Origin: Terriglobales bacterium
Lineage (GTDB): Bacteria > Acidobacteriota > Terriglobia > Terriglobales > SCQP01
NCBI GenBank assembly: GCA_025451775.1
Contig: JANWJU010000010.1
Coordinates: 1 to 53,578, forward strand
Reading direction: 5' to 3'
Length of the DNA stretch: 53,578 nt
Shown piece by piece: positions 25,211 to 33,189 of this stretch. How positions within the stretch are numbered: the first letter of the stretch is position 1; each line of letters starts with the position of its first letter. The notes beneath the pieces were generated by a model. It saw only the letters and a list, made by a program, of their open reading frames with translations, made no database searches and was not told the DNA's origin. The translations under genes were made by a program, and so were the position numbers.

Positions 25211-27799
25211 ATGTTCCGCCCTGCCCTTATCGCCGCCGTGTGCCTGTGCCTATGCCTGTGCCCGCTTCACCCCCTTTGGGCCCAGTCCACCAACGCCGGA
25301 ACCATCCAGGGAACGGTGCTCGATCCCTCCGGCGCGGCCATCGCCCACGCCCAGGTCGTGCTCTCCAACCCGATCCGGCAGTTCACGCGCACCGTCACCA
25401 CCAATGCCCGCGGCGCCTTCGCATTCCCCAACGTGCCCTTCGATAGCTACTCCCTGCTGGCCCGGGCACCACGCTTCTCCCCGGCGTTGCGCTCGATCAG
25501 CGTGCAATCCGCCGTACCCATGGGTCTGGAACTGAAGCTCTCGCTGGCTGCCACCTCGACCACCGTCAGCGTGGAAGCGGCTAGCGCCACCGCGCCTACC
25601 GTGACCGCCAACGCCCACACCAACGTTGACCGTTCGCTCATCGCCGAGTTGCCCCCCACCAGCCCCGGCAACGGGCTGGCGAGTCTGATTACCTTGAGTT
25701 CGCCCAGCGTCGCCGCCGACTCCAACGGCATGTTCCACCCCCTGGGCGACCACGCCCAGCAGACGATCGTTGTGGACGGCCAGCCCATCAGCGACCAGCA
25801 AAGCAAGCTGTTCTCAACCTCGATTCCCGAAAATGCCATCGAGTCCCTGGACCTCATTACCGCCGCACCCAGCGCCGAGTATGGCGACAAAACCGCCATG
25901 ATCGTGGAGGCGACGACCCGCTCCGGACTGGGAACGGCGGGCATCCACGGCAGCTTCAACCCCTACTACGGCTCCTTCGGCACCGTCGGCGAGGATGCCT
26001 CGCTCACCCTCGGCGGCAGCCGCATGGCTGATTTCATCGCCCTCGACGCCGCGCGCTCCGGCCGCTTCCTCGACTCTCCCGAGTTCACGCCGCTCCACGA
26101 TATCGGCAACAACAGCAATTTCTTCGACCGCTTCGATCTGCAGCCCAACGCCAGCAATAGCTTCCATCTCGACCTGGATGCGGCGCGCAACTGGTTCCAG
26201 ATCCCCAACACCTTTGATCAAGCCGCCTCCGGACAGGATCAGCGCCAGCAGGTCAAGTCGATCAACGTCTCCCCCTCCTACCAGCACATCTTCTCCGCCA
26301 GCGCGCTGATCACGGTGAACCCCTGGTTCCGGCGCGACCACGTCAACTACTATCCCAGCGCCAATCCATTCGCCGATCAGCCTGCAACGCTGAGCCAGAA
26401 CCGCTATCTCACCAACTGGGGCGCCAAAGCGGATCTGGACCTCAGCACCCACGGCAACAATTTGATTTTGGGCACGCAGGACATGCAAACCCGCCTGAGC
26501 GAGGCGTTTCAACTCGGGCTCACCTCTCCGCTCTTCAACGCCGTCTGCGTCGACGCCAGCGGCAACCCGGTCACCGCTCCCGGCGTCTCCCATCCGCAGA
26601 ATTGCGCCAGCGCCGGCGATACCCCCAACCCCGGCTTCATGCCGGGCCTGCTGCCTTACGATCTGACCCGCAACGGCGCGCTGTTCAACTTTCAGGGCAG
26701 CCACAATATTAATGAGGCCGCGCTCTATGCCGAAGACGCGGTGGATTGGGCCGGCGTGCATTGGAGCCTCGGCCTGCGCGCCAACCGCTACGCCGGGCTG
26801 GTGAACTACACCGCCATCCAGCCTCGCCTCGGCGGGGCGTACCGCCTGGCGTGGACAGGGACCGTGCTGCGCGCCTCCTACTCGCGCAGCGATGAATCCC
26901 CCTACAACGAAAACCTGCTCCTCTCCAGCACCACCGGCGCCGGCGGCTTGGCCACCAACGTCTTTGGCGCGATCGCCGCCACCCCGCTGCAGCCGGGGCG
27001 GCGCAACGATTTCGACACCGGCCTGCAGCAGAACCTCGGCCGCTACGTGCAGGTGGACGGCGACTACTTCTGGAAGTTCACCCGCAATGCGTTTGACTTC
27101 GACACGCTGTTCAATACGCCCATCACATTTCCGATCACCTGGGACCGTTCCAAAATCGACGGCTTCGGGCTGCGCGTCTCGACGGTGGCCGTACACGGCT
27201 TCACGCTCAACTCCACCTTCGGCCACACGCGCGCCCGCTTCTTCGGGCCGGAAAACGGCGGCATCATCTTCAACTCGCCGTTGAACACCGGCGCCTTCCG
27301 CATCGACCACGACCAGGAATTTCAACAAACCACCAACCTGAGCTATCGCCACGGCACGCTCTGGACGATGTTGACCTGGCGTTACGACTCCGGGCTGGTG
27401 GCTGGCGCCGTGCCGGATCTGGCCAGCCTCCTGGCCCTTAATGCCGATCAACAGCAGACGATCGGCTTTTACTGTGGTTCCCAAGCCGCCACCCTGAATA
27501 AGCCGATCACCAGTTGCAGCGCGCCTTATCCGCAATGGGGCGCCACCCGGGTGGCGATCCCCGCCCCCGGCACGGAAAACGACGATACCAACCCGCCCCG
27601 CATCGCACCCCGCAACCTGCTCGATCTCGGCTTCGGCGACGACGCCCTACGGCACACCGAGTTCGGGGTGTTGTCGGCGCGCCTGTCGGTGACCAACATC
27701 ACCAATACCGGCGCGCTCTACAACTTCCTTTCGACCTTCAGCGGAACGCACTTCGTCCAGCCCCGGGCGGTGCAGTTGCGCTTAGGCGTGTCGTTCTGA
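25211..27799 (+). CDS. TonB-dependent receptor with carboxypeptidase-like N-terminal domain
   Basis: This protein of about 862 residues begins with a Cys-rich signal peptide (LCLCLCPLHPLWAQ). A carboxypeptidase-regulatory-like domain follows (GTIQGTVLDPSGAAIAHAQV to about residue 110), then a plug with IVVDGQPISDQQ and SAEYGDKTAMI, and a barrel ending in the aromatic VQLRLGVSF. The ATG at 25211 is preceded by GAGGAGATCGCT. Family members import or bind large or scarce substrates at the outer membrane. Being shorter than usual Oar-type receptors and located in a metal cluster, it may handle a metal complex; that is inference. Confidence 0.85.
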   Translation: MFRPALIAAVCLCLCLCPLHPLWAQSTNAGTIQGTVLDPSGAAIAHAQVVLSNPIRQFTRTVTTNARGAFAFPNVPFDSYSLLARAPRFSPALRSISVQSAVPMGLELKLSLAATSTTVSVEAASATAPTVTANAHTNVDRSLIAELPPTSPGNGLASLITLSSPSVAADSNGMFHPLGDHAQQTIVVDGQPISDQQSKLFSTSIPENAIESLDLITAAPSAEYGDKTAMIVEATTRSGLGTAGIHGSFNPYYGSFGTVGEDASLTLGGSRMADFIALDAARSGRFLDSPEFTPLHDIGNNSNFFDRFDLQPNASNSFHLDLDAARNWFQIPNTFDQAASGQDQRQQVKSINVSPSYQHIFSASALITVNPWFRRDHVNYYPSANPFADQPATLSQNRYLTNWGAKADLDLSTHGNNLILGTQDMQTRLSEAFQLGLTSPLFNAVCVDASGNPVTAPGVSHPQNCASAGDTPNPGFMPGLLPYDLTRNGALFNFQGSHNINEAALYAEDAVDWAGVHWSLGLRANRYAGLVNYTAIQPRLGGAYRLAWTGTVLRASYSRSDESPYNENLLLSSTTGAGGLATNVFGAIAATPLQPGRRNDFDTGLQQNLGRYVQVDGDYFWKFTRNAFDFDTLFNTPITFPITWDRSKIDGFGLRVSTVAVHGFTLNSTFGHTRARFFGPENGGIIFNSPLNTGAFRIDHDQEFQQTTNLSYRHGTLWTMLTWRYDSGLVAGAVPDLASLLALNADQQQTIGFYCGSQAATLNKPITSCSAPYPQWGATRVAIPAPGTENDDTNPPRIAPRNLLDLGFGDDALRHTEFGVLSARLSVTNITNTGALYNFLSTFSGTHFVQPRAVQLRLGVSF

Positions 27800-27806
27800 G
27801 GGACAC

Positions 27807-27992
27807 ATGCATGGTTGCGCATGGTGGTGGGCGGCACTGTTCTCGACCCTGGTCGTGGCTTTTTCGGCGGCGTTCCTGGCGTCGCTGATGACGCTGGTGC
27901 TCACACTCGACCTGCGCCTGGCGACCTGGGAGGCCGGCGCGGCGCTGGGGTGCGGCACGCTGGCGCTGCGAATCGCGAGGTGCAAGCTGTGA
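27807..27992 (+). CDS. Small membrane protein upstream of the MerR gene
   Basis: A 61-residue frame with two hydrophobic spans (about residues 6-33 and 42-56), one Cys near each end, and a basic tail (RIARCKL). It starts 7 bases after the receptor stop and its own stop overlaps the GTG start of the MerR gene (GTGA), so it looks translationally coupled. I know no family for it. Confidence 0.5.
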   Translation: MHGCAWWWAALFSTLVVAFSAAFLASLMTLVLTLDLRLATWEAGAALGCGTLALRIARCKL

Positions 27993-28318
27993 GCCCGCTC
28001 ATGGCGGCGGCGACGCTCTCGCGCACCCAACTGGCGCGGCGGGCGGGCGTTCATCCTGAAACCATCCGCTATTACGAGCGGGTCGGATTGCTGCCGCCGG
28101 CGGCGCGCCCAGCCGGCGGCATCCGCCAGTATCCCCACAGCGCCGTCGGCCGGCTGGAGCTCATCCGCCAGGCGCGCCAGTTGGGGTTCCCGCTGGCCGA
28201 GATCCGAAACTTCCTGGCGCCCGCCGCTTCCGCCACCGCGCTCAAATCCATCGACGATCGCCGGCACGCGCTGCAGATGCTGCGCAAGCGCGTTCTCGAT
28301 TCCGCTCAGACCGAGTGA
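27989..28318 (+). CDS. MerR-family transcriptional regulator
   Basis: This 109-residue protein begins at a GTG overlapping the upstream stop. The winged helix is clear: LSRTQLARRAGVHPETIRYY, ERVGLLPPAARPAGGIRQY and a LIRQARQLGFPLAEIRNFL second helix. The dimer helix is short, and no Cys occurs in the C-terminal part, so the usual metal-binding loop of CueR/ZntR/MerR is missing. It ends the plus-strand metal cluster and likely controls it, but its signal may not be a metal bound by Cys. Its 3' end overlaps the convergent miaA by 13 bases. Confidence 0.85.
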   Translation: MSPLMAAATLSRTQLARRAGVHPETIRYYERVGLLPPAARPAGGIRQYPHSAVGRLELIRQARQLGFPLAEIRNFLAPAASATALKSIDDRRHALQMLRKRVLDSAQTE

Positions 28319-29256
28319 ACAAATTCCTCGGCCAGCCGCAGCGCCTGCCGCTGGATTTCGACCTCGTCACCAAAGCCGTTGAGCCAGATCATCGCGGCAT
28401 CGGCGCGAAACCAGGTCCACTGCCGCTTGGCGTAGCGGCGCTGCTCCTGCTGCGCCTCCGCTAGCGCGGCGGCAGGCGCGGCGCCATGCAGCACGATATC
28501 GCACGCCTGTTTGTAGTTGTGCGAGCTCCAGATGCGCAGCTGGGGCGGATACGTTGCCAGCAAGCGCCGCGCCTCCGCTGGCAGCGGGCCCGCAAACATG
28601 CGCGCCGCCCGCGCGTTGATGCGCTCGTAGAGCGCGGCACGGCCGGGATTGAGCCCCAACTTCAGCACCCGCACGCCGCTCCACCCGCTCGGCGGCGCCG
28701 CCCGCCACAGCGCCGCTTGCGGCGCGCCCGTCAGCAGCCGGACTTCGAGCGCGCGGATGGCCTTGGCGGCGTCACCCGCGGCGATGCGGGTGGCCGCTTC
28801 CGGATCCAGCCGCGTCAACAAGCGGTGCAGTTGCGCCGGCGTTCGCCGGCGCAGTTTTTCCCGCAGCTCGGGCGAGGCCGCGGGCGCCGGCGCGAGGCCG
28901 TTGAACAGTGCCCGCAGATAAAAACCCGTGCCGCCCGCCAATATCACGCACCCCCGCCGCCGTGCCACCTCCTCGATCACCGGCCGCGCCTGGCGCGCGT
29001 ACTCGCCCGCCGTCCACGGGTGGCGCGCATCCACCCCGCCCAGCAGATGATGCGGCACGCGCCCCAGCTCCTCCGCCTCCGGCTTGGCCGCGCCCACATC
29101 GAAGTCCCGGTACAACTGCACCGAATCAAAGTTGACGATCTCGGTCTTCAACCCCTCCGCCAGCGCCACCGCCAGCGCGGTTTTGCCCGACGCCGTCGGC
29201 CCCGCCACCACCACCAGGGTCAGCTCCGGCCCGGTCTTTTCGCAGTCTTTAAGCAT
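28306..29256 (-). CDS. miaA: tRNA dimethylallyltransferase
   Basis: This 316-residue enzyme prenylates A37 of tRNAs reading UNN codons. The P-loop is GPTASGKT at 19-26, followed by NFDSVQLYRDFDVGAAKP (tRNA and prenyl-binding) and AGGTGFYLRALFNGLAP. The later RRYAKRQWTWFR segment is the family's tRNA-binding tail motif. Length is normal. It is convergent with the MerR gene. Confidence 0.95.
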   Translation of the reverse strand: MLKDCEKTGPELTLVVVAGPTASGKTALAVALAEGLKTEIVNFDSVQLYRDFDVGAAKPEAEELGRVPHHLLGGVDARHPWTAGEYARQARPVIEEVARRRGCVILAGGTGFYLRALFNGLAPAPAASPELREKLRRRTPAQLHRLLTRLDPEAATRIAAGDAAKAIRALEVRLLTGAPQAALWRAAPPSGWSGVRVLKLGLNPGRAALYERINARAARMFAGPLPAEARRLLATYPPQLRIWSSHNYKQACDIVLHGAAPAAALAEAQQEQRRYAKRQWTWFRADAAMIWLNGFGDEVEIQRQALRLAEEFVHSV

Positions 29257-29291
29257 GGTTTGTGCATGATGCCGACACTACGGTAGAAGGA

Positions 29292-29318
29292 TTGTACCCA
29301 GTTCGTAGCTGCTATACT
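29292..29318 (+). promoter_or_regulatory. Probable extended -10 promoter for the kinase gene
   Basis: TGCTATACT at 29310-29318 fits an extended -10 (TGnTATAaT). A TTGTAC at 29292-29297 lies upstream but only 15 bases away, so the extended -10 would carry most of the activity. It is placed about 50 bases before the TTG start of the kinase and divergent from miaA. Confidence 0.4.
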
Positions 29319-29367
29319 GCTCTCAAGTTGCGCCGCCCGTCCTGCCTGTTTTAAGCCGAGAAGTGAG

Positions 29368-31371
29368 TTGGCTGTCTTGAACTCTGTATCCGCATCCGCC
29401 AGTATTGCGCCCGTACCGCGCCGTGAGCCGTTGTCACCGGTGCGGCGCGCGCCGCTCCGGCCGCGTCCACGCCATCAGATGATGACCGCACACCGCCTGC
29501 TCGGAGCGCGCAAGGCCACCTTGTTAGCCGCGTGGCGGCGCCGCTTCCGGCCGGCGCCGCCGCTGGCGGAGGCGGCGCTCGCCGCGCTCGAGTTCCTGCT
29601 GTTTCCAATCACCAGGCGAGACAGCGGCCAAGTGGCGGCAGGACGGAGATTCCACGAGCAGATCCGGCATCCCCGACCCCCAGTCGAAGCCCACCCACAA
29701 GCGACCGTCACCGGGGCCCCCAGCGCGCAGCGCAGGGGTGGCAGCGGAAGCGACCCAGCAAAAAGTGGCGAGCCACATTCCGAAGCGGCGCTGTGGGAGC
29801 AGGTGCAGTACACCGCCGCCCGCCTCGCCAAATTGAACGTCCCGCTGGCCCAGGTGAACGCGGCGCTGGGCGCCTTTCAGCCGCTGGCGGCGGCGGCGCT
29901 GTCTTCGCACTTGGGAGCGCGCGCGGCCGGCGCCGTGGCCTGCCAGTGGCAACAGGAAGCCACCATGGCCGTGGCCGAGGCCTACGTCAATACCCACAGC
30001 GGCGCGGTGCAAACGCTCTTGGCGGTGCTCGACGCCGAGTTGAACGCCGGCGATCCCAACGAGCTGCTGGAGCGCCTGCTGCGCCACGCCGCGCAACTGT
30101 TCCCCATCCGCTGCGGCGAGATCCTGCTGGTCGAAAGCGGGGGACGCCTGCGCCACGCCGCCGCCTATGGGCTCGAGCCCGGCGCGGTCAGCGCCTCAGC
30201 CGGCGCCGGCACCTTCTTGCGTGACATCGTGCGCGAGGCCCGCCCCGGTTTCCTCGACGACGCCGCCCACGATCCCCGCGTGCGCCAGCCCTATTACCGC
30301 GCCTTGGAGATCAAATCCCTGTGGGCCGTCCCATTAATCCGGCGCCACCCACCCCAGGCCCGCCGCGCCCCACGTTCGGAGGTGCTGGGCGTGCTGGCGG
30401 TGGCGTTTGACCGCGTCTACGATTGCCTGCCCCAGGAACAGGAGCTGCTGCTGGCGCTCGCCGAGCGCTCCACCCTGGCGCTGGAGCGCACCCGCATGGC
30501 CGAACGGCTGGGCGAGCAGCAGCGCCGCGTGCTCGAACTCTCCCGCCGCCTGCTGGACGCTCAGGACGAGGAACGCCGCCGCATCAGCCGCGACTTGCAC
30601 GATGAAACCGGACAGTCGCTTTTGGCGCTGCGCCTCTACCTCGAGATGGGGCTGCGCGAGGCCCAGCGCCCGCAGGCCCGCATGTGGCTGGAAAAGGGCC
30701 TCAACCTGGTGGACTCCAGCGTGGCCGAGTTGCGCCGCATCCTGGCCCAGCTCTCGCCCCTCTTGCTGGACGAGCTGGGACTGGAAGCCGCCTTACGGCT
30801 CGAACTGCGCCGCCTCCAGGCCCAGCAGGGGTGGCGCGTGCGCTTCCGTTTTGTCGCTGGTGAAGGCAGCTTGGAGACGCCACGAGCACAGCGGGCAGCC
30901 CCGGCCCTCCACGGAAGCCCATCCACAAGCGACCAACCGGAGCGACCCCGCGCAAAGTGGCGAGCCACCCCGCCACGCATGGACCGGAGCCTGGAAATCC
31001 TCGTCTACCGTGTCGTGCTCGAGGGATTGCGCAACATCGCCCGCCACGCCCGCGCCCGCCACGTGAACCTCACCGTCACCGCCGGCGCCGCCGGCGAGGA
31101 CCGGCTGACCATTCAGCTCAGTGACGATGGGGTGGGATTGGGCGCCGGCATCCAGCCGGGCGCCGCCGCGGCCAGCCCGGACAGCGTGGACGCACCTATT
31201 CATTTTGGACTCGCCGGCATGCGCGAACGGGTGCGCCTCGCTGGCGGAAAACTTGAGTTCGGCGCCTCCCCTTCACGATCGGCGCACGGGCGCGGCCTCC
31301 GGCTCTCGATTGACCTTCCCATGACCGCTCCCACGGCCGCGCCGCCAGCCCGCGCCGCCCATGCCTCCTGA
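29368..31371 (+). CDS. NarL-type histidine kinase with GAF domain and two translated element copies
   Basis: This kinase of 667 residues has no membrane span. An N-terminal helical region is followed by a GAF domain (about 215-375), HisKA_3 with the phosphorylated His in RRISRDLHDETGQSLLALRL, and HATPase (NIARHARARH, LSDDGVGLG, HFGLAGMRERVRLAGG). Two copies of the dispersed element are translated in it: copy B in the N-terminal region and copy C exactly between HisKA_3 and HATPase. The TTG at 29368 has GAGAAGTGAG upstream; an ATG at 29479 is an alternative. It is followed after 27 bases by its response regulator gene. Confidence 0.85.
   Translation: MAVLNSVSASASIAPVPRREPLSPVRRAPLRPRPRHQMMTAHRLLGARKATLLAAWRRRFRPAPPLAEAALAALEFLLFPITRRDSGQVAAGRRFHEQIRHPRPPVEAHPQATVTGAPSAQRRGGSGSDPAKSGEPHSEAALWEQVQYTAARLAKLNVPLAQVNAALGAFQPLAAAALSSHLGARAAGAVACQWQQEATMAVAEAYVNTHSGAVQTLLAVLDAELNAGDPNELLERLLRHAAQLFPIRCGEILLVESGGRLRHAAAYGLEPGAVSASAGAGTFLRDIVREARPGFLDDAAHDPRVRQPYYRALEIKSLWAVPLIRRHPPQARRAPRSEVLGVLAVAFDRVYDCLPQEQELLLALAERSTLALERTRMAERLGEQQRRVLELSRRLLDAQDEERRRISRDLHDETGQSLLALRLYLEMGLREAQRPQARMWLEKGLNLVDSSVAELRRILAQLSPLLLDELGLEAALRLELRRLQAQQGWRVRFRFVAGEGSLETPRAQRAAPALHGSPSTSDQPERPRAKWRATPPRMDRSLEILVYRVVLEGLRNIARHARARHVNLTVTAGAAGEDRLTIQLSDDGVGLGAGIQPGAAAASPDSVDAPIHFGLAGMRERVRLAGGKLEFGASPSRSAHGRGLRLSIDLPMTAPTAAPPARAAHAS
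29638..29776 (+). repeat. Dispersed element, expanded copy B (inside a CDS)
   Basis: The left end (GCAGGACGGAGATTCCACGA) and right end (GACCCAGCAAAAAGTGGCGA plus GCCAC) match copies A and C. About 36 extra bases (around 29706-29744) separate the two inner AGCGACC-type blocks, making it 139 bases. In the host frame it reads RFHEQIRHPRPPVEAHPQAT and SDPAKSGEPHS, the third of the three possible sense frames. Confidence 0.75.
30866..30968 (+). repeat. Dispersed 103-bp element, copy C (inside a CDS)
   Basis: This full-size copy runs from GCAGCTTGGAGACGCCACGA to GTGGCGAGCCAC, with the same spacing as copies A and D. The host frame reads SLETPRAQRAAPALHGSPST and ERPRAKWRAT. It sits between the HisKA_3 and HATPase domains, a tolerant linker. 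Confidence 0.85.
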
Positions 31372-31398
31372 TGAGGATGAACTTCCCCCCAATCTCCA

Positions 31399-32055
31399 AT
31401 GATGAAACTTCGCATTCTGCTCACCGACGACCACACGCTGTTCCGCCAGGGCCTGAAGCAACTGCTCGAAGCCGAGTACGACATGCAAGTCGTGGGCGAA
31501 GCCCAGGAGGGCGCCGAGGCGGTGGCCAAAGCCGCCGCCCTGCAACCCGATCTGGTGCTCATGGATATCGGCATGCCCGGCCTCGCCAGCTTCGACGCCG
31601 TGCGCCAGATCCGCAAACAGCGCCCGGAGACCAAGGTCGTCTTCCTCAGCATGTATGACGACGAGGATTACCTGCAGCAGTGCCTCGCCGCCGGCGGCTC
31701 CGGCTACCTGCTCAAGGACAGCCCCGCCGACCAACTCATCTCGGCGATCCGGGAGGTACGCCGGGGAGGGAAGTACCTCAGCCCCCGCATCCTCTCCAAG
31801 CTGGTCGAGGATTTCTCCGTCCGCGATCCCGCCGAGCGCTTCAAGCCCCGCCTCGGCACCCTCACCCCGCGCGAGCGCGAGGTGCTGAAGCTGCTCGCCG
31901 AAGGCCTCTCCGTCAAGGAGATCGCCGTCCAACTCCACCTCAGCACCAAGACCGTCGAGGCCCACAAGTTCAACCTCATGCGCAAGCTCGACATCCACAA
32001 CAAGGCCCAGCTCGTCACCTACGCCATTAAGCGCAGAATCATTAATATCGCGTAA
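31399..32055 (+). CDS. NarL/FixJ-type response regulator
   Basis: This 218-residue regulator has a receiver domain (LTDDHTLFRQG, phosphoryl Asp in LVLMDIGMPG, Lys in YLLKDSPADQL) and a LuxR-type helix-turn-helix (LTPREREVLKLLAEGLSVKE, then LHLSTKTVEAHKFNLMRKL). It would be phosphorylated by the adjacent HisKA_3 kinase and bind DNA as a dimer. A tail of basic residues (KRRIINIA) ends the protein. Targets are unknown. Confidence 0.93.
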   Translation: MMKLRILLTDDHTLFRQGLKQLLEAEYDMQVVGEAQEGAEAVAKAAALQPDLVLMDIGMPGLASFDAVRQIRKQRPETKVVFLSMYDDEDYLQQCLAAGGSGYLLKDSPADQLISAIREVRRGGKYLSPRILSKLVEDFSVRDPAERFKPRLGTLTPREREVLKLLAEGLSVKEIAVQLHLSTKTVEAHKFNLMRKLDIHNKAQLVTYAIKRRIINIA

Positions 32056-32061
32056 CGTCAG

Positions 32062-32337
32062 CTATCGGGAGCGCACGCGATCAACGATAAATCTCCGCCG
32101 ATGGCCCACGCGCCAGACGAGCACCCCAAGACGCTCCTCTTCGATCCGGCAGATCAGTCGATAGTCGCCGACACGGCAACGCCAAAGCTCGCCGAACCGC
32201 GGCCCGCGCAGTGTCTTGCCGAACGCGCGCGGATCGTCCAACGTCGCCAGGCGATCGTGCAGATATTCAAGAATGCGCTGCTGGTCCGGCCGAGCCAGCT
32301 TGCCGAGCTGCTTTTCGGCGGCGGCGCCAAATTTCAA
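32062..32337 (-). CDS. RelE/ParE-type toxin, apparently frameshifted near its start
   Basis: The frame encodes AAEKQLGKLARPDQQRILEY, GKTLRGPRFGELWRCRVGDY and RLICRIEEERLGVLVWRVGH, a typical RelE-superfamily mRNA-interferase fold. The only start in this frame is a TTG at 32337 overlapping the antitoxin stop. However, an ATG at 32350 opens MAWRVEI, the usual start of the family, in another frame; one extra A in GAAATTT would explain the shift. So the toxin either uses the TTG and lacks its first strand, or is inactive. It is coupled to the RHH antitoxin upstream. Confidence 0.75.
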   Translation of the reverse strand: MKFGAAAEKQLGKLARPDQQRILEYLHDRLATLDDPRAFGKTLRGPRFGELWRCRVGDYRLICRIEEERLGVLVWRVGHRRRFIVDRVRSR

Positions 32338-32555
32338 CGCGCCATGCCATAGCGCTTTAGCATGTCCTCAAGCGGGATCGTGTGCTCCTTGCCTTGACGG
32401 ATGCGCTCGAGCGCATCCTCGGCACGGTAGACGTCCTCCAGGTCATCGAGGTACTCCAGGATCGCTTCGCGCGCGTAGAACGTCTTCGTCCGTCCGGTGC
32501 GGCGGGCGAGCCGCTCCAGCCGCTTTTCGATCTCTTCGGGAAGACGAATGGCCAA
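32334..32555 (-). CDS. Ribbon-helix-helix antitoxin (RelB-like)
   Basis: This product of about 73 residues starts at a TTG and shows the RHH strand LAIRLPEEIEKRLERLARRT, then GRTKTFYAREAILEYLDDLE, followed by DVYRAEDALERIRQG and a toxin-binding tail. It should neutralise the downstream RelE-like toxin and repress its own promoter. No ATG exists in frame; the TTG lies 5 bases after a TATAC-GA-GTATA palindrome, so translation may be almost leaderless. Confidence 0.78.
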   Translation of the reverse strand: MAIRLPEEIEKRLERLARRTGRTKTFYAREAILEYLDDLEDVYRAEDALERIRQGKEHTIPLEDMLKRYGMAR

Positions 32556-32560
32556 CGTGA

Positions 32561-32572
32561 TATACGAGTATA
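32561..32572 (-). promoter_or_regulatory. Palindrome, likely antitoxin operator and -10 region
   Basis: TATAC and GTATA arms separated by two bases form an inverted repeat directly upstream of the antitoxin start. Its position fits autorepression by an RHH dimer, and the TATACT half could serve as the -10 box. Confidence 0.4.
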
Positions 32573-32580
32573 GAACTCGC

Positions 32581-33189
32581 CTACTGCCGGGCCGGCGGGG
32601 CGGGCGGCGTCGGCTTGGCAGCGCTTGCGGGGGCGGAGCCGTCGATTTTGCCCAATTTTCCGAGGTTGCCCATTTTGCCCATGGCGCCGCCCAGGCTGCC
32701 CAGCGCCGATAGTGAGGCCAGGCCGTGGGGCAGGTCGCCGACGATGTTGACGATGGAGAGCTCGCGCGGTTCGGCGTCGAAGATGGCAATAGCGGTAATC
32801 ATCTCGTTGTTGCGCTGCACCGCGATCCAGGACTGTTCCTTGGCGCTGGTGTCGCGCACGATGGTGTGCCACTCGGGCTTCGAGAGCTGATCCTCGATTT
32901 TTTTCACCACGCTCGCCGGATACTGGCCGGGCTGTTTGAACGCGAGGTCCTGAATGTAGATGCCTTGCAGGTGCGCCAGCACCTCCTGCGCTTCGGGCGT
33001 GGCGTCTTTGTCGTTGTGCAGCGCCATGCGCAGCATATCGCCATCGAGCGTGATCTGGCTGTTCTCGGAGGCGTTTTTGGCCACGTCCTTGAGATCCACG
33101 TTGAGCCGGCCCTGCTGGGCGGCGGCGGGCAGGGTGAGCAGCGGCGCCGCGAGCGCGGCGGCGAGTACGAGCAGCAAAGGTTTGTTCAT
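32581..33189 (-). CDS. DUF4252-type exported protein
   Basis: This protein of about 202 residues starts at 33189 after an AGGAGACCCC ribosome site and has a signal peptide (MNKPLLLVLAAALAAPLLTL, cleavage near AAA). The mature part has a DUF4252-like pattern: LQGIYIQDLAFKQPGQYPAS, WHTIVRDTSAKEQSWIAVQR and ITAIAIFDAEPRELSIVNIV. A Gly/Met/Lys-rich stretch and Pro/Ala tail follow. Function is unknown; relatives often sit in sigma-factor operons as here. The start overlaps the upstream membrane-protein stop by 4 bases. Confidence 0.75.
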   Translation of the reverse strand: MNKPLLLVLAAALAAPLLTLPAAAQQGRLNVDLKDVAKNASENSQITLDGDMLRMALHNDKDATPEAQEVLAHLQGIYIQDLAFKQPGQYPASVVKKIEDQLSKPEWHTIVRDTSAKEQSWIAVQRNNEMITAIAIFDAEPRELSIVNIVGDLPHGLASLSALGSLGGAMGKMGNLGKLGKIDGSAPASAAKPTPPAPPARQ

